A stretch of DNA of 64,000 bases from Rhizobium sp. ZPR4 (GCF_040215725.1 NZ_CP157967.1:2232001-2296000); one strand, 5' to 3'; shown: positions 26,443-35,895, counted from the stretch's first letter. Notes: generated by a model not told the origin, from the letters alone. Program-made: numbers and translations.

Positions 26443-26957
26443 ATCGGTTCGTCTGCATCAGCCGCAGTGATCCGGTACGAAAGAAGATGCGTCGGCGCGC
26501 CGTGCAGCATGACTTCGCGCTCGAAACCGAAGCCGCACTTTTCCAGCACGCGCCGGGAGGCGACATTGACAGGACGCACGAGCCCGACGACGCGCTTTGC
26601 TTGCAGATCGTGACAGGCGAAGGTCAAAGCCTCCCGCACCAGTTCCGTCGCATAGCCGCTTCCCCAATAATCGGGATGCAGGTGGTAGGAGAGATTGAGC
26701 CCTTCGAATTCCGTCGACACGGTAACGCCGCCAAATCCGATCAATCGCTCATCCGTTTCGACCGCCCAGCGACCGAACCCGTTCAAACGCCAGTGCGCGC
26801 GATCACGGGCCAGCCTTCGCGCGCTTTCCGCCGGAGAATCCGGCATCGGCTCGGGGCGGTGGGCCACAAGCTCCGGCCGGGCAAAGAGCGCGGTGACGAA
26901 ATCCAGATCACGCTCTTCCGGCATACGCAGGACCAAACGTTGAGTATGCCGGATCAT
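26439..26957 (-). CDS. GNAT-family N-acetyltransferase (RimJ/RimL type)
   Basis: A 172-residue acetyl-CoA-dependent acetyltransferase. It opens MIRHTQRLVLRMPEERDLDF and carries the GNAT core NLSYHLHPDYWGSGYATELV plus the RPVNVASRRVLEKCGFGFE C-terminal block typical of ribosomal-protein-acetylase-like members. The substrate is unknown. A GTG five codons upstream (26972) is an alternative start; neither has a clear ribosome site. The gene follows the LysR gene on the same strand. Confidence 0.83.
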   Translation of the reverse strand: MIRHTQRLVLRMPEERDLDFVTALFARPELVAHRPEPMPDSPAESARRLARDRAHWRLNGFGRWAVETDERLIGFGGVTVSTEFEGLNLSYHLHPDYWGSGYATELVREALTFACHDLQAKRVVGLVRPVNVASRRVLEKCGFGFEREVMLHGAPTHLLSYRITAADADEPI

Positions 26958-26978
26958 CGCGATCGCTTTCACTGAGGG

Positions 26979-27974
26979 TCAGACAGCCTCGTCCAGAGGC
27001 AGTGGATCGTAGCAGCAGGCATCCGTGGAAACGCCCATGCGGCACCCGCTGGCCTCCAGCGCTTCCGTCACCACTTCCACGAACAGGCGGCGGAACCACA
27101 CAGAACGGCTGTCGGCCTGATCGACGCGCCGATAGAGCATCGTCACCGGATCGGCAGGCAGCTCGAACGGCGGCTCCGAAATCGTCAGATCGTGCAGCTG
27201 CGCCATGCAGCGGGCGATCGCCTCGGGAACCGTCGCGATGGCGGGAATGGCCCGCAGCGTCGTCGGCAGCGCGGAAAAGCGGGGAACCGTCGCCACCACC
27301 TGACGACGATGGCCGAGGCGTGCGAGAGCGATGTCGACACCGGTGGATATGGCGCCCTCCAGCGAAACGGTCACATGCGGCGCGCTGGCGAAATGCTTCA
27401 GGCTCAGCGGCGCGGCACATTTGAGATGCCGGCCATCGTAGATGCAGAGCGAAGCCTGTGCGAACAGGGGAGCCCGAACATGCCAGGAAGCTGGTTCGTC
27501 ATGCACCGAGATGCTGAAGTCAAAGGCGCCCTCGTCCAGCAGGCGCACTGCGTCGCGCCGGTCGAACGCCACGCTGGTCAGCCGGGCATTCGGTGCAAGC
27601 TGGCGCAGCCGCGCCACCAACGGCCCGAAGAAGGACGATTCGAGATTGTCGCAGAGCCCGACCCGAAACTCGCCGTGCCAGTTCGCCGGATCGAAAGCTG
27701 CCGGCGGCCGAATGGCGCGCTCGATGCCGGACAGCGCATCCTCGATCGCCGGCGCGATCGAAAGCGCCCGCGGCGTCGGCTGCAAACCGCGCCCCACGCG
27801 CACGAACAATTCGTCATCCAGCGTCTCGCGCAGCCGGCGCAGCGCGGCCGAAAGTCCGGGCTGACCAAGCAGCAGCCGTTCGGCCGCTCGGCTCACATTC
27901 CGCTCCTGCATCAGCACGGAGAAGGCGAGCAGCAGATTGAGATCGATTTTCCGAAGAGTCGCATCATTCATCAT
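26979..27974 (-). CDS. LysR-family transcriptional regulator
   Basis: A 331-residue LysR-type regulator: helix-turn-helix at about residues 10-68 (IDLNLLLAFSVLMQERNVSR, then LLGQPGLSAALRRLRETL), then an effector-binding domain. It is divergent from an MFS exporter gene with only 120 bp between them, so it probably controls that exporter. The spacer holds AGTAA-tacctgacatgg-TTACT, a LysR-like dyad near 27975-28000. The final tail (DACCYDPLPLDEAV) is not typical of the family. Confidence 0.87.
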   Translation of the reverse strand: MMNDATLRKIDLNLLLAFSVLMQERNVSRAAERLLLGQPGLSAALRRLRETLDDELFVRVGRGLQPTPRALSIAPAIEDALSGIERAIRPPAAFDPANWHGEFRVGLCDNLESSFFGPLVARLRQLAPNARLTSVAFDRRDAVRLLDEGAFDFSISVHDEPASWHVRAPLFAQASLCIYDGRHLKCAAPLSLKHFASAPHVTVSLEGAISTGVDIALARLGHRRQVVATVPRFSALPTTLRAIPAIATVPEAIARCMAQLHDLTISEPPFELPADPVTMLYRRVDQADSRSVWFRRLFVEVVTEALEASGCRMGVSTDACCYDPLPLDEAV

Positions 27975-28094
27975 CGTGAGTAATACCTGACATGGTTACT
28001 ATCAATTTGCAATAGGGTTTGAAGATGTACATTTTCTCGTTCCCTGCCGCTTTCAACCTCCCAAGAGGTGGCAGCCTAGAAAGGAACGATCCCG

Positions 28095-29495
28095 ATGACT
28101 TCTTCCCAAACTCGAAGCGGGGCGGGATTGGCGTTGCTGCTGCTATGCGCCGCCAATTTCCTCGACGCCATGGACGTCTCAACCATTGGGGTGGCCCTGC
28201 CCGCAATCCAGAAAGAGCTCGGCATGCAGGCGACCTCGCTGCAATGGGCCGTCAGCGCCTACGTGCTCGGCTATGGCGGCTTCCTGCTGCTCGGCGGCCG
28301 CGTTGCCGATCTCTTCGGCCACCGCCGCGTCTTCCTCTGGTCGCTCGGCGTCTTCGCCGCCGCCAGCATTGCCGGCGGCTTCGTCGATAGCGCCCCGACC
28401 CTGATCGCCGCCCGCCTGATCAAGGGCATCGCCGCCGCCTTTACCGCACCGGCAGCACTCGCCCTGCTCCTCTCGGTCTTCGGAGAAGGCAATGCCCGCG
28501 CCAAGGCGCTTGGCGTCTTCTCCTCCACCGGTGCTGCCGGCTTCGTACTCGGCATGGTGCTGGGTGGAGCCGCGACCCTCATCAGTTGGCGCGCGACGCT
28601 CGTGATGGGTGCTCCCGTCGCCATTCTGGCGCTGATCGTCGCCCCGCTCGTCCTGCCCGCCGACCATAAGCGAAACGGCCAGCGCGCCCGCTTCGACTGG
28701 GCTGGCGCCTTGACGATCACGCCCGGCCTGCTGCTCTTCGTCTTCGGTGTTACCAATGCCGCAGCCGACGGCTGGCAGGCCTTCGCGACCTGGGGCTCGC
28801 TCCTCGCCGCACTGATCCTGATCGTGCTGTTCCTGATCGTGGAATCGCGCCATCACGATCCGATGGTGCCGCTCGCCATGTTCCGCCGCGCCAAGCTGAG
28901 CCATGCCAATGCCATCGCCGCGCTGTACCAGGGAGCCTATGTCGGCTTCCAGTTCATCGCGACGCTCTATTACCAGACCGTCGTTGGCTGGTCGGCCTTT
29001 GCGACCGGCTTCGCCTTCGCCATCGGCGGCACCTGCGTCATGTTTCTGGCACCACGCTTTGCAACGATCGGCCAGAATCGCGGCACGACCCTGCTCATGA
29101 CCTTCGGCGTGGGACTGCAGGCCATCAGCTATCTCTTCTGGGTGCTGTCGGTTGGACACATCGATACGATGGTGCTCGTCGCCATCTCGCAGATCCTGCT
29201 CGGCGTCGGCTATGCCATGACCTATCCGTCGATCCAGGTCGCGGCCCTCTCTGACGTTGGCGACGATGAATCCGGGCTGGCTTCGGGCATGCTGTTTGCT
29301 TCCTTCCAGATCGGCGGCGGCATCATCCTGGCGGCGGCATCGGCAGTCTTCAGTGCGGCGCCAAGCTTCGGCTGGAATCCTTACATCGCCGGCATCGGCT
29401 TCGTGACGATCCTTTCCGCCGCAATCACGCTGCTTGCCGCTGTCGGCCCGCGCTCATCCGCGACAAGGGCCGCGAATTATCAGGCTGCCGAATAA
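28095..29495 (+). CDS. MFS drug-type exporter (DHA2 family)
   Basis: A 466-residue inner-membrane major-facilitator protein with about 14 hydrophobic helices, typical of the EmrB/QacA group. Motif A is GGRVADLFGHRR after helix 2, and motif C-like glycines appear in AAGFVLGMVLGG. It probably exports small toxic compounds by proton antiport. An AAGGAA site lies before the ATG. Control by the divergent LysR protein is inferred. Confidence 0.88.
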   Translation: MTSSQTRSGAGLALLLLCAANFLDAMDVSTIGVALPAIQKELGMQATSLQWAVSAYVLGYGGFLLLGGRVADLFGHRRVFLWSLGVFAAASIAGGFVDSAPTLIAARLIKGIAAAFTAPAALALLLSVFGEGNARAKALGVFSSTGAAGFVLGMVLGGAATLISWRATLVMGAPVAILALIVAPLVLPADHKRNGQRARFDWAGALTITPGLLLFVFGVTNAAADGWQAFATWGSLLAALILIVLFLIVESRHHDPMVPLAMFRRAKLSHANAIAALYQGAYVGFQFIATLYYQTVVGWSAFATGFAFAIGGTCVMFLAPRFATIGQNRGTTLLMTFGVGLQAISYLFWVLSVGHIDTMVLVAISQILLGVGYAMTYPSIQVAALSDVGDDESGLASGMLFASFQIGGGIILAAASAVFSAAPSFGWNPYIAGIGFVTILSAAITLLAAVGPRSSATRAANYQAAE

Positions 29496-29527
29496 CTCAA
29501 AGCAAGATGACCCGCCTCTCCGGCGGG

Positions 29528-30799
29528 TCAATCCTTCCTGGTGCCGGCAGCTTCGGCAGCACGGCGCATCAGGAAATCACGCTCCCTCTGATTTTCAGCA
29601 AGCGCGGCTCCCACCTCAAAGGCTCGCTGCGCTTCGTCGTATCGGCCGAGCTTGTAGAGAAGATCGCCGCGAACGCTCGGTAGGAGATGATAATCCTTCA
29701 GCGCAGGCTCGTTGCGGAGGCTCTCAATGATCTCCAATGCCGCCTCAGGACCTTCGGCCATGCCGACGGCGACAGCCCGATTGAGTTCAACGATCGGGGA
29801 AGGAACAAGCCCGGCAAGTTCCGCATAGAGATCGGCAATCCGCCTCCAGTCGGTTTCATCGGCCGTTCTTGCTCTTGCGTGACATGCGATGATCGCGGCT
29901 TGTAAAGCATAGGCCCCGCCAGCACCTCCAAGCTCCTGTACCCGCATCAGCGCCTTCAGGCCGCGCTGAATCTGCAGCCGATCCCAGCGGTCGCGATTTT
30001 GATCGAGCAGCAGAATCGGATTGCCGGCGGCATCCGTCCGGGCGGCGGTGCGGGAGGCATTGAGCTCCATCAAAGCCAGCAGCGCATAAGCCTCTGGCTC
30101 CTGCGGCGCCACGGACGTCAATATTCGCCCGAGCCGTAGCGCCTCATTGCACAATTGCAGCCGAAACCAGTTTTCGCCCCGCGCTGCCGTATAACCCTCA
30201 TTGAAAATCAGATAGACGACCTCCAGCACCGAGGCGAGACGTCGCGACAGCTCCTCGCCGTGTGGCGTCTCATAGGAAAGTCCTGATTCCGATAATGTTT
30301 TCTTGGCGCGGACGATGCGCTGGGCGATCGTCGCTTCCGACACCAGAAACGCTCTGGCGATTTCCTCGGTCGTCAGGCCGCAGACCATCCGCAAAGCGAG
30401 CGCCACCCGTGCCTCGCGCGAGATCAGCGGATGGCATGCCGTGAAGATCAAGCGCAGCATTTCATCGCCGATATCGTCATCGAGAGGGGTGTCAAGATCG
30501 GGCATGATCTGCTCTTCCTCCTCCATCTCGCGAACGATCATCTCATGCTTCTGGTCGAGCATTCGCCGACGACGCAAATGGTCCAGCGCCCGACGTCTGG
30601 CAGTGGTCATCAGCCAAGCGCCGGGCCGCTCGGGGATGCCCGTTTCCGGCCATCGCTCCAAGGCGGTAATCAGCGCTTCCTGTGTCAGATCTTCGGCCAG
30701 CGGTACGTCGCGCAGCAATCGCGCCAAGCTGGTGATGAGCCGCGGTTGTTCGATCCGCCAGACGGCCAGGATCGCTCGGTGGGTGCCGGCGGCTGTCAA
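29528..30799 (-). CDS. ECF42-type RNA polymerase sigma factor
   Basis: A 423-residue extracytoplasmic-function sigma factor. Sigma region 2 is at about residues 15-85 (LLRDVPLAEDLTQEALITAL, WLMTTARRRALDHLRRRR) and region 4 at about 120-170 (LRMVCGLTTEEIARAFLVSE). A C-terminal TPR-like extension of about 220 residues (LLYKLGRYDEAQRAFEVGAA) is characteristic of ECF42, where it is needed for activity in place of an anti-sigma factor. It starts at a TTG 31 bp after the YCII/DGPF gene, the conserved genomic partner. Confidence 0.9.
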   Translation of the reverse strand: MTAAGTHRAILAVWRIEQPRLITSLARLLRDVPLAEDLTQEALITALERWPETGIPERPGAWLMTTARRRALDHLRRRRMLDQKHEMIVREMEEEEQIMPDLDTPLDDDIGDEMLRLIFTACHPLISREARVALALRMVCGLTTEEIARAFLVSEATIAQRIVRAKKTLSESGLSYETPHGEELSRRLASVLEVVYLIFNEGYTAARGENWFRLQLCNEALRLGRILTSVAPQEPEAYALLALMELNASRTAARTDAAGNPILLLDQNRDRWDRLQIQRGLKALMRVQELGGAGGAYALQAAIIACHARARTADETDWRRIADLYAELAGLVPSPIVELNRAVAVGMAEGPEAALEIIESLRNEPALKDYHLLPSVRGDLLYKLGRYDEAQRAFEVGAALAENQRERDFLMRRAAEAAGTRKD

Positions 30800-30830
30800 G
30801 GCCGCCCGCCCCGGCTACGAACCGAAAGCA

Positions 30831-31223
30831 TCATGCCCTTGCTTCGGCAAGGGGGTCGCATACACCCTCGGCATTTGGCTCGAAATAGGCGCGCACTTCA
30901 CACGTGCCTTCCCAGCCGGGCATGAAATCCTTGTGCAGCTGCATGAACTCGACCGCCAGTGCCACGGCCTCCTCCTTGCTTTGCAGCTCGAAGATCGCAT
31001 AACCACCGACGACCTCCTTGGCCTCCACGAAGGGGCCGTCGACAACGCTCAGCTTGCGATCCTTGATCGTGACGCGCGCGCCGGTCGCAAGCGGCATCAG
31101 CCCGGCCGTATCGATCATACGGCCAGCCTTGATTTCCCGATCGGCAAGCTTGTGAATGGCTTCGGCAAGCTCCGGCGTCGGATGCATGAAATCGGTGGAT
31201 GTGACGATAGACATGAAACGCAT
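30831..31223 (-). CDS. YCII-related (DGPF) protein
   Basis: A 130-residue protein with a YCII/DGPF domain, including the motif VVDGPFVEAKEVVGGYAIFE that gives the family its name. It forms the conserved gene pair with ECF42 sigma factors and is usually their main target gene. Biochemical function is unknown. The start follows GGAGG at good spacing; an upstream in-frame ATG at 31259 lacks a site. Confidence 0.88.
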   Translation of the reverse strand: MRFMSIVTSTDFMHPTPELAEAIHKLADREIKAGRMIDTAGLMPLATGARVTIKDRKLSVVDGPFVEAKEVVGGYAIFELQSKEEAVALAVEFMQLHKDFMPGWEGTCEVRAYFEPNAEGVCDPLAEARA

Positions 31224-31288
31224 GGAAAATGTCCTCCGGAAGCGAGGCGCCGGCACCATTGCCGCTCAATAAACCCGCTCATATTGAC

Positions 31289-31315
31289 GACGAAGCAGCT
31301 CTCTGGAAATCGACA
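31289..31315 (-). promoter_or_regulatory. ECF42-type promoter of the YCII-sigma operon
   Basis: On the minus strand TGTCGA (31310-31315) is followed, 17 bases later, by CGTC (31289-31292). This matches the reported ECF42 promoter signature (TGTCGA at -35, a CG/TC-containing -10) and sits about 65 bases before the YCII start. Autoregulation is inferred. A second TGTCGA lies about 35 bases further upstream. The rest of the 31224-31585 spacer shows no gene. Confidence 0.6.
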
Positions 31316-31585
31316 GTCGTTTCAAAAAATTCGGACCATGGCCGAATATCGACAAATTCCACTCCCCATCCGCTTATCTCACCGAGAACGGCACCTTCCG
31401 ACCGTTTATAGACGAAACACCTGGATCAAGCGACCCGACACGCCATCGCTTCGCTTTGTTGACTTCCCATAACCGTTGCAAGATGGTGAGACGAACTCGA
31501 CCTGTGGAACTTTCGAAAGCTGGCGCTTCCTCCGGAGCGTACCTTCCGCAAAGCTTCGCAGACAACACGGCAGGAGCTTGTTTTT

Positions 31586-31963
31586 ATGTTCGACCATATT
31601 TCGATCGGCGTCAAAGACCTGGCGCGCGCGCAAAAATTTTATGACGCAGCCCTCTCCCCCCTTGGCTACGAGCGCGTCACCAATTTCGACGGCACGGTCG
31701 GATACGGCGCGGAGCGTGCCCAATTCTGGGTCAGCCAGGTGGAACGTCCCGTACCTGCCGATCGCGGCTCCGGCCTGCATTTCTGTTTCGTGGCACCAAG
31801 CCAGGCAGCCGTCGACGCCTTCTATGCCGCCGGCATCGCCAATGGCGGCGAAGACAACGGCAAGCCGGGCATCCGGCCCGACTACAGCCAATTCTACTAC
31901 GCCGCCTTCGTTATCGACCCCGATGGCTATCGGCTGGAAGCCTATTTCAAGACCGACGAATAG
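31586..31963 (+). CDS. VOC-family (glyoxalase-like) protein
   Basis: A 125-residue vicinal-oxygen-chelate protein with two beta-alpha-beta-beta-beta modules. It opens MFDHISIGVKDLARAQKFYD, has a metal-ligand-like HFCF, and ends AAFVIDPDGYRLEAYFK with a likely Glu ligand. The substrate is unknown; small VOC proteins include glyoxalases, dioxygenases and antibiotic-binding proteins. An AGGAG site precedes the ATG. Confidence 0.85.
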   Translation: MFDHISIGVKDLARAQKFYDAALSPLGYERVTNFDGTVGYGAERAQFWVSQVERPVPADRGSGLHFCFVAPSQAAVDAFYAAGIANGGEDNGKPGIRPDYSQFYYAAFVIDPDGYRLEAYFKTDE

Positions 31964-32173
31964 GTCGCAGCACATGACAAAGAAAGCAAGGTCAACCCAC
32001 CGTAATCGTTCGAGCGGGGCTGCCGAGCCTCAAGGAATTTTCTTAACTATTTGATCTTTCAGGCTGCTGTCAGGCTCCTATCATAAAAAACGCCCAATAG
32101 TGGCCGTCAAGCGTTTACACAATGCGGACGAGCATTTGTTTTGAACCTGTTCAGACAGTGGCCAGCGTCTCCG

Positions 32174-32944
32174 ATGTACGACAACTCCATTGCTTACACA
32201 AAACGGACTGCGCCTGTAGGCAAATCCTTTTTCGTGTTTCTCGCGCTCTTCGCGCTCTGGTGGGTGCTGCTGTTTGTCTTCTATCGGTTTCCCGATATCG
32301 ATCTCGTCGTTGCCGAGAGTGTCTTCACCGCCAAGCCTTGCGCATCCACTGTCATTTCAGATGAAGTCTGCGGCGTCTTTGCGCTGGCCAAGAACCCTAT
32401 CTTCGAGATCGTGCGAGATTTCACGCTTGCCCTGCCCTACATCGCCATCGTCGTCCTGATTGCCATCTTGGTTTCGTCCTGGCGCAAATATGGCGCAGGC
32501 TGGCGGACTCTGAAAACCGATCGGTATATCGCTGCACTGATATCGCTTGCCATCGGCTGCGGTCTTATCGTCAACACGTTGCTGAAGAGCTATAGCGGCA
32601 GGCCGAGACCGCGTGCCACCGACCTTTTCGGCGGCTCGCTGGATTTCGTCCAGGCGGGCTCGTTTGCCGGCCGGTGTCTTGGAAACTGCTCCTTCGTCTC
32701 CGGCGAGGCATCGTCCGGCGGCTGGCTCCTTTGCCTCGTCGTGCTGTTGTCGCCGCGCCTGCGTTTTCCGCTCGGCATTCCCCTTGCTGTCATCTCGATC
32801 ATGATGCCGATCATGCGCGTAATGACCGGAGCCCACTATCTGTCCGACGCAGTCCTCGGCTGGCTCCTGTCTTTGGTGGTCTTTGCCGCGGCGATTGCGG
32901 TCATCGATCTCTTGCGGTCGTCGGGAACGCCGGCCCAATCCTGA
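32174..32944 (+). CDS. PAP2-family membrane phosphatase with altered motif 2
   Basis: A 256-residue inner-membrane phosphatase with about six helices. PAP2 motif 1 is present as KSYSGRPRPR (KX6RP), and motif 3 as RVMTGAHYLSD (RX5HX3D). Motif 2 reads CSFVSGEAS, so Glu stands where PSGH normally has His. The family removes phosphates from lipid A, undecaprenyl-PP or phosphatidylglycerol phosphate; LpxE/LpxF-like roles are plausible next to an EptA-like gene. A TTG start at 32141 is an alternative. It converges with the receiver gene. Confidence 0.82.
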   Translation: MYDNSIAYTKRTAPVGKSFFVFLALFALWWVLLFVFYRFPDIDLVVAESVFTAKPCASTVISDEVCGVFALAKNPIFEIVRDFTLALPYIAIVVLIAILVSSWRKYGAGWRTLKTDRYIAALISLAIGCGLIVNTLLKSYSGRPRPRATDLFGGSLDFVQAGSFAGRCLGNCSFVSGEASSGGWLLCLVVLLSPRLRFPLGIPLAVISIMMPIMRVMTGAHYLSDAVLGWLLSLVVFAAAIAVIDLLRSSGTPAQS

Positions 32945-32956
32945 AAGCAGCGTGGC

Positions 32957-33343
32957 TCAGCCGGCATTGCGCACGCGGATCAGACGACGTCGCCTCGCCG
33001 CCTTGCGCACACGCACCGCCATCTCGCTCAACGCAAAGGGCTTCACGAGATAGTCGACGGCGCCGATATTCATGGCCGTCATCTGGTCCGACAGCTGGTC
33101 ATAGGCCGACATGACGATAACCGGGGTCGTATCCCCGCGCGCTTCCATGAGCTTGAGCAGATCGAGGCCGCTGCCATCGGGTAATCGAAGATCGAGAAGC
33201 ATCACGTCGTGGGCTTCGGTCGCGACGACGACCCTGGCGGATTCCAAATCCATGGACCAGTCGACGGACCACCCGTCCGCACGCAGATGATCCTGCACGG
33301 CATTTCCTATGAGTATATTGTCTTCGACCAATAGAAGCCGCAC
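32957..33343 (-). CDS. stand-alone response-regulator receiver protein
   Basis: A 128-residue receiver domain. The acidic pocket and phospho-acceptor Asp are visible in LLLVEDNILIG and VMLLDLRLPDG, with the switch Lys in DYLVKPFALSE. The sequence is closest in feel to PmrA/QseB-like OmpR-family receivers, yet it ends after ARRRRLIRVRNAG with no DNA-binding domain. The GTG start at 33343 has GGGGA upstream. No histidine kinase is adjacent. It lies between a PAP2 phosphatase gene and an EptA-like gene. Confidence 0.85.
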   Translation of the reverse strand: MRLLLVEDNILIGNAVQDHLRADGWSVDWSMDLESARVVVATEAHDVMLLDLRLPDGSGLDLLKLMEARGDTTPVIVMSAYDQLSDQMTAMNIGAVDYLVKPFALSEMAVRVRKAARRRRLIRVRNAG

Positions 33344-33574
33344 GATTGCATCCCCAGTTGCAATCAAGCAGCTATGATGCCTATTTCTGACGGCGACCTG
33401 AACCTCGGATGCGAAGCCGGCAAAAAGAGACGACAATCAAAATCAGGCCCGAAATAGCCCTGCACAAAAACTTGTCATTCAGGTAAATGTCAGGATTGGT
33501 AACCATGGTGGCCGGCTTTAACAGCCAAAGCACACCCGGCAGTGATGGGTTTAACGGCGCCCAGCTGATAACCC

Positions 33575-35254
33575 ATGCCTCGGAGACAACCATTGACCAA
33601 CGAAAAAGCATCATCTGGCCAAGAGAAATTCAGGCCAGCAATCGGCAGTATCACATTATGTCTTATAGCCACGCTTTATGTACTTCTTGTGACAAATCGG
33701 ATGTTCTGGACGAAGTCCTACGGCTATTTTATCGCTGAGCCAGCCGCTTTTGCCGCGTTCGTCATCGGTATTTCCGCGGTCATCATGGCGCTCTTCACAC
33801 TCTTCTCCGCCAAATATGTTACGAAGCCCGTCCTGATCTTCTTCATTCTGGTGGCATCGGTATCTTCCTGGTTCAACGACCAGTTCGGCGTCATCATCGA
33901 CAAGGAAATGATCCGCAACGCGGCCGTTTCGACAGGCGCGGAAAGCGGCCATCTGATCACGGCGCGCTTCATCACCTATGTTTTGCTGACGGGGGTCTTG
34001 CCGTCGCTTGTCATCGCGTGGGTCCGGATCGTTCATCGCCCGATCCTCAAGAAGCTTGCCTACAATACCGCAGTCATCCTCGCCTGCTCGGCGATCTTCG
34101 TCATCGCCGGGACGACCTTCTACAAGACTTACGCGGGCGTCGGCCGCGCTCATCGCGACCTGATGGATACCCTCAATCCGGTGATCCCGATCACAAGCGC
34201 GGTGCGGTATGTCATCGACACACAAAGAAACGCAAACGTTGTTGCTCAGCCTTTGGGCACGGATGCCCGCAAGGTCGGCGTCGTCGACAAGGGCAAGCCG
34301 CGTGTGACGATCATCGTCGCCGGAGAGACGGCCCGTGCGCAGAATTTTTCGCTCGGCGGCTATGCCAAGATGACCAATCCGGAACTGGCAAAGCGCAATG
34401 TCGTCTACTTCCCCAACACCAGCAGTTGCGGGACGGCGACGGCAACCTCCATTCCCTGCCTGTTCTCGGTCTATACGCGGGCGCAGTACTCGCATCGCAA
34501 GGGGCTTGAGACGGAGAACCTGCTCGACGTGCTAACCCATGCAAAGGTCGATGTGACCTGGCTCGATAACGACACCGGCAGCTACGACGTCGCCAACCGC
34601 GTCCCCTACACCTATCTGCCGCCTTCCGCCGATCCGCGCTTCTGCAAGGACGGCGAGTGCAAGGACGAAATTCTCGTCGACAAGATCGATGGCTGGCTCG
34701 ACAAGGTGAAGGGCGACAGCGTGCTGGTGCTGCACCAGCTCGGCAGCCACGGCCCGGCCTACTATCAGCGCTATCCGGAGGAATTCCGCTGGTTCCAGCC
34801 GGATTGCCGCTCCAACGACTTCAGTTCCTGTTCGCAGGAAGAAATCACCAACGCCTATGACAACACGATCCTCTATACGGATCACATCGTCTCGATGGTC
34901 ATCGACAAATTGAAGCAGCGGTCAAACACAGTATCCGGCTCGGTGCTCTATTTCTCCGACCATGGTGAGTCGCTCGGCGAAAACGGCATCTATCTGCACG
35001 GCACGCCCTATATCATCGCTCCCTCACAGCAGACGCATGTGCCGATGCTGGTATGGATGGCCGACGATCTCGCGAAGGCTGCCGGTTACGATATGGCCTG
35101 TCTCTCCAAGCGCGCTGCGGAGGGCACCTACTCTCACGACAACATCTTCCACAGCGTTCTCGGCATGATGGATGTGTCGACGAAGGTCTACGATCCGAAC
35201 CTGGACGTGTTTGCCGCATGCCGCACGCCGTCAAACAAGCTGGCGCTGAACTGA
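33575..35254 (+). CDS. eptA: EptA-like phosphoethanolamine transferase
   Basis: A 559-residue inner-membrane enzyme with five N-terminal helices (to about residue 180) and a periplasmic alkaline-phosphatase-fold domain. The nucleophile is Thr287 in NTSSCGTATATSIPC; zinc-site residues are seen in VAGETARAQNFSL and YFSDHGESLGENG. It would transfer phosphoethanolamine to lipid A or other glycolipids, reducing negative surface charge and cationic-peptide binding. A TTG at 33593 with a CGGAG site is a credible alternative start. Confidence 0.9.
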   Translation: MPRRQPLTNEKASSGQEKFRPAIGSITLCLIATLYVLLVTNRMFWTKSYGYFIAEPAAFAAFVIGISAVIMALFTLFSAKYVTKPVLIFFILVASVSSWFNDQFGVIIDKEMIRNAAVSTGAESGHLITARFITYVLLTGVLPSLVIAWVRIVHRPILKKLAYNTAVILACSAIFVIAGTTFYKTYAGVGRAHRDLMDTLNPVIPITSAVRYVIDTQRNANVVAQPLGTDARKVGVVDKGKPRVTIIVAGETARAQNFSLGGYAKMTNPELAKRNVVYFPNTSSCGTATATSIPCLFSVYTRAQYSHRKGLETENLLDVLTHAKVDVTWLDNDTGSYDVANRVPYTYLPPSADPRFCKDGECKDEILVDKIDGWLDKVKGDSVLVLHQLGSHGPAYYQRYPEEFRWFQPDCRSNDFSSCSQEEITNAYDNTILYTDHIVSMVIDKLKQRSNTVSGSVLYFSDHGESLGENGIYLHGTPYIIAPSQQTHVPMLVWMADDLAKAAGYDMACLSKRAAEGTYSHDNIFHSVLGMMDVSTKVYDPNLDVFAACRTPSNKLALN

Positions 35255-35314
35255 TAGACTACGCGATGTCCGGCGGCCTCTTTTCTGGCGAGGCCTCCGG
35301 ACCATCGGGGTCGC

Positions 35315-35692
35315 TCAAAGACGCTTGGGCTCGCGGATCGTCCGCTCGTTTTCGACATTGCCGGTATTGAGTGTCGTATTGCGCTCGAAAAGCAATACCT
35401 CGCAGGTCGGTTCGGCGACCGGGCAGTGCTCAACCCCATGCGGAACGATAATGTATTCGCCGGGTCCAAGCACGACGTCGCCACCGTTTTCCTCGCGCAG
35501 CTTCATGCGCAGCGTTCCCTTGACGACCAGAAAGAGCTCATCCTCTTCTTCATGATGGTGCCAATGGAAGGCGCCGTCCAGCTTCGTAAGCTTCACCTGA
35601 AAATCGTTGATGTCACCACCAATATGCGGACTCCATGTCTCATCGAATGCTGCAAAAGCCTTGGTAAGATTGATCTTTTTCAGCACGACCAT
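35315..35692 (-). CDS. cupin-domain protein
   Basis: A 125-residue single cupin. Metal motif 1 is GAFHWHHHEEEDELFLVVKG and motif 2 GPGEYIIVPHGVEHCPVAE. A GGAGG site precedes the ATG, which favours this start over longer readings. It is divergent from the flavin-dependent monooxygenase gene. Substrate unknown. Confidence 0.85.
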   Translation of the reverse strand: MVVLKKINLTKAFAAFDETWSPHIGGDINDFQVKLTKLDGAFHWHHHEEEDELFLVVKGTLRMKLREENGGDVVLGPGEYIIVPHGVEHCPVAEPTCEVLLFERNTTLNTGNVENERTIREPKRL

Positions 35693-35895
35693 TTGCTTCC
35701 TCCATTTAGGCGCCAGCGACCTGGCATCGCCAAGGTTAATATTGGTGGCAGCCGGCCCAAAGGCAACGCCAGCCGCCCCCTCTGCATATCGAATTCCTCG
35801 AAGATTTCGGCCGAAACTTTCCGGGTAGTTGATGGGCAGCAACGACACTACATGCTGTCTCAACATTATCATTTCGACACATGACAGGAAAAATC

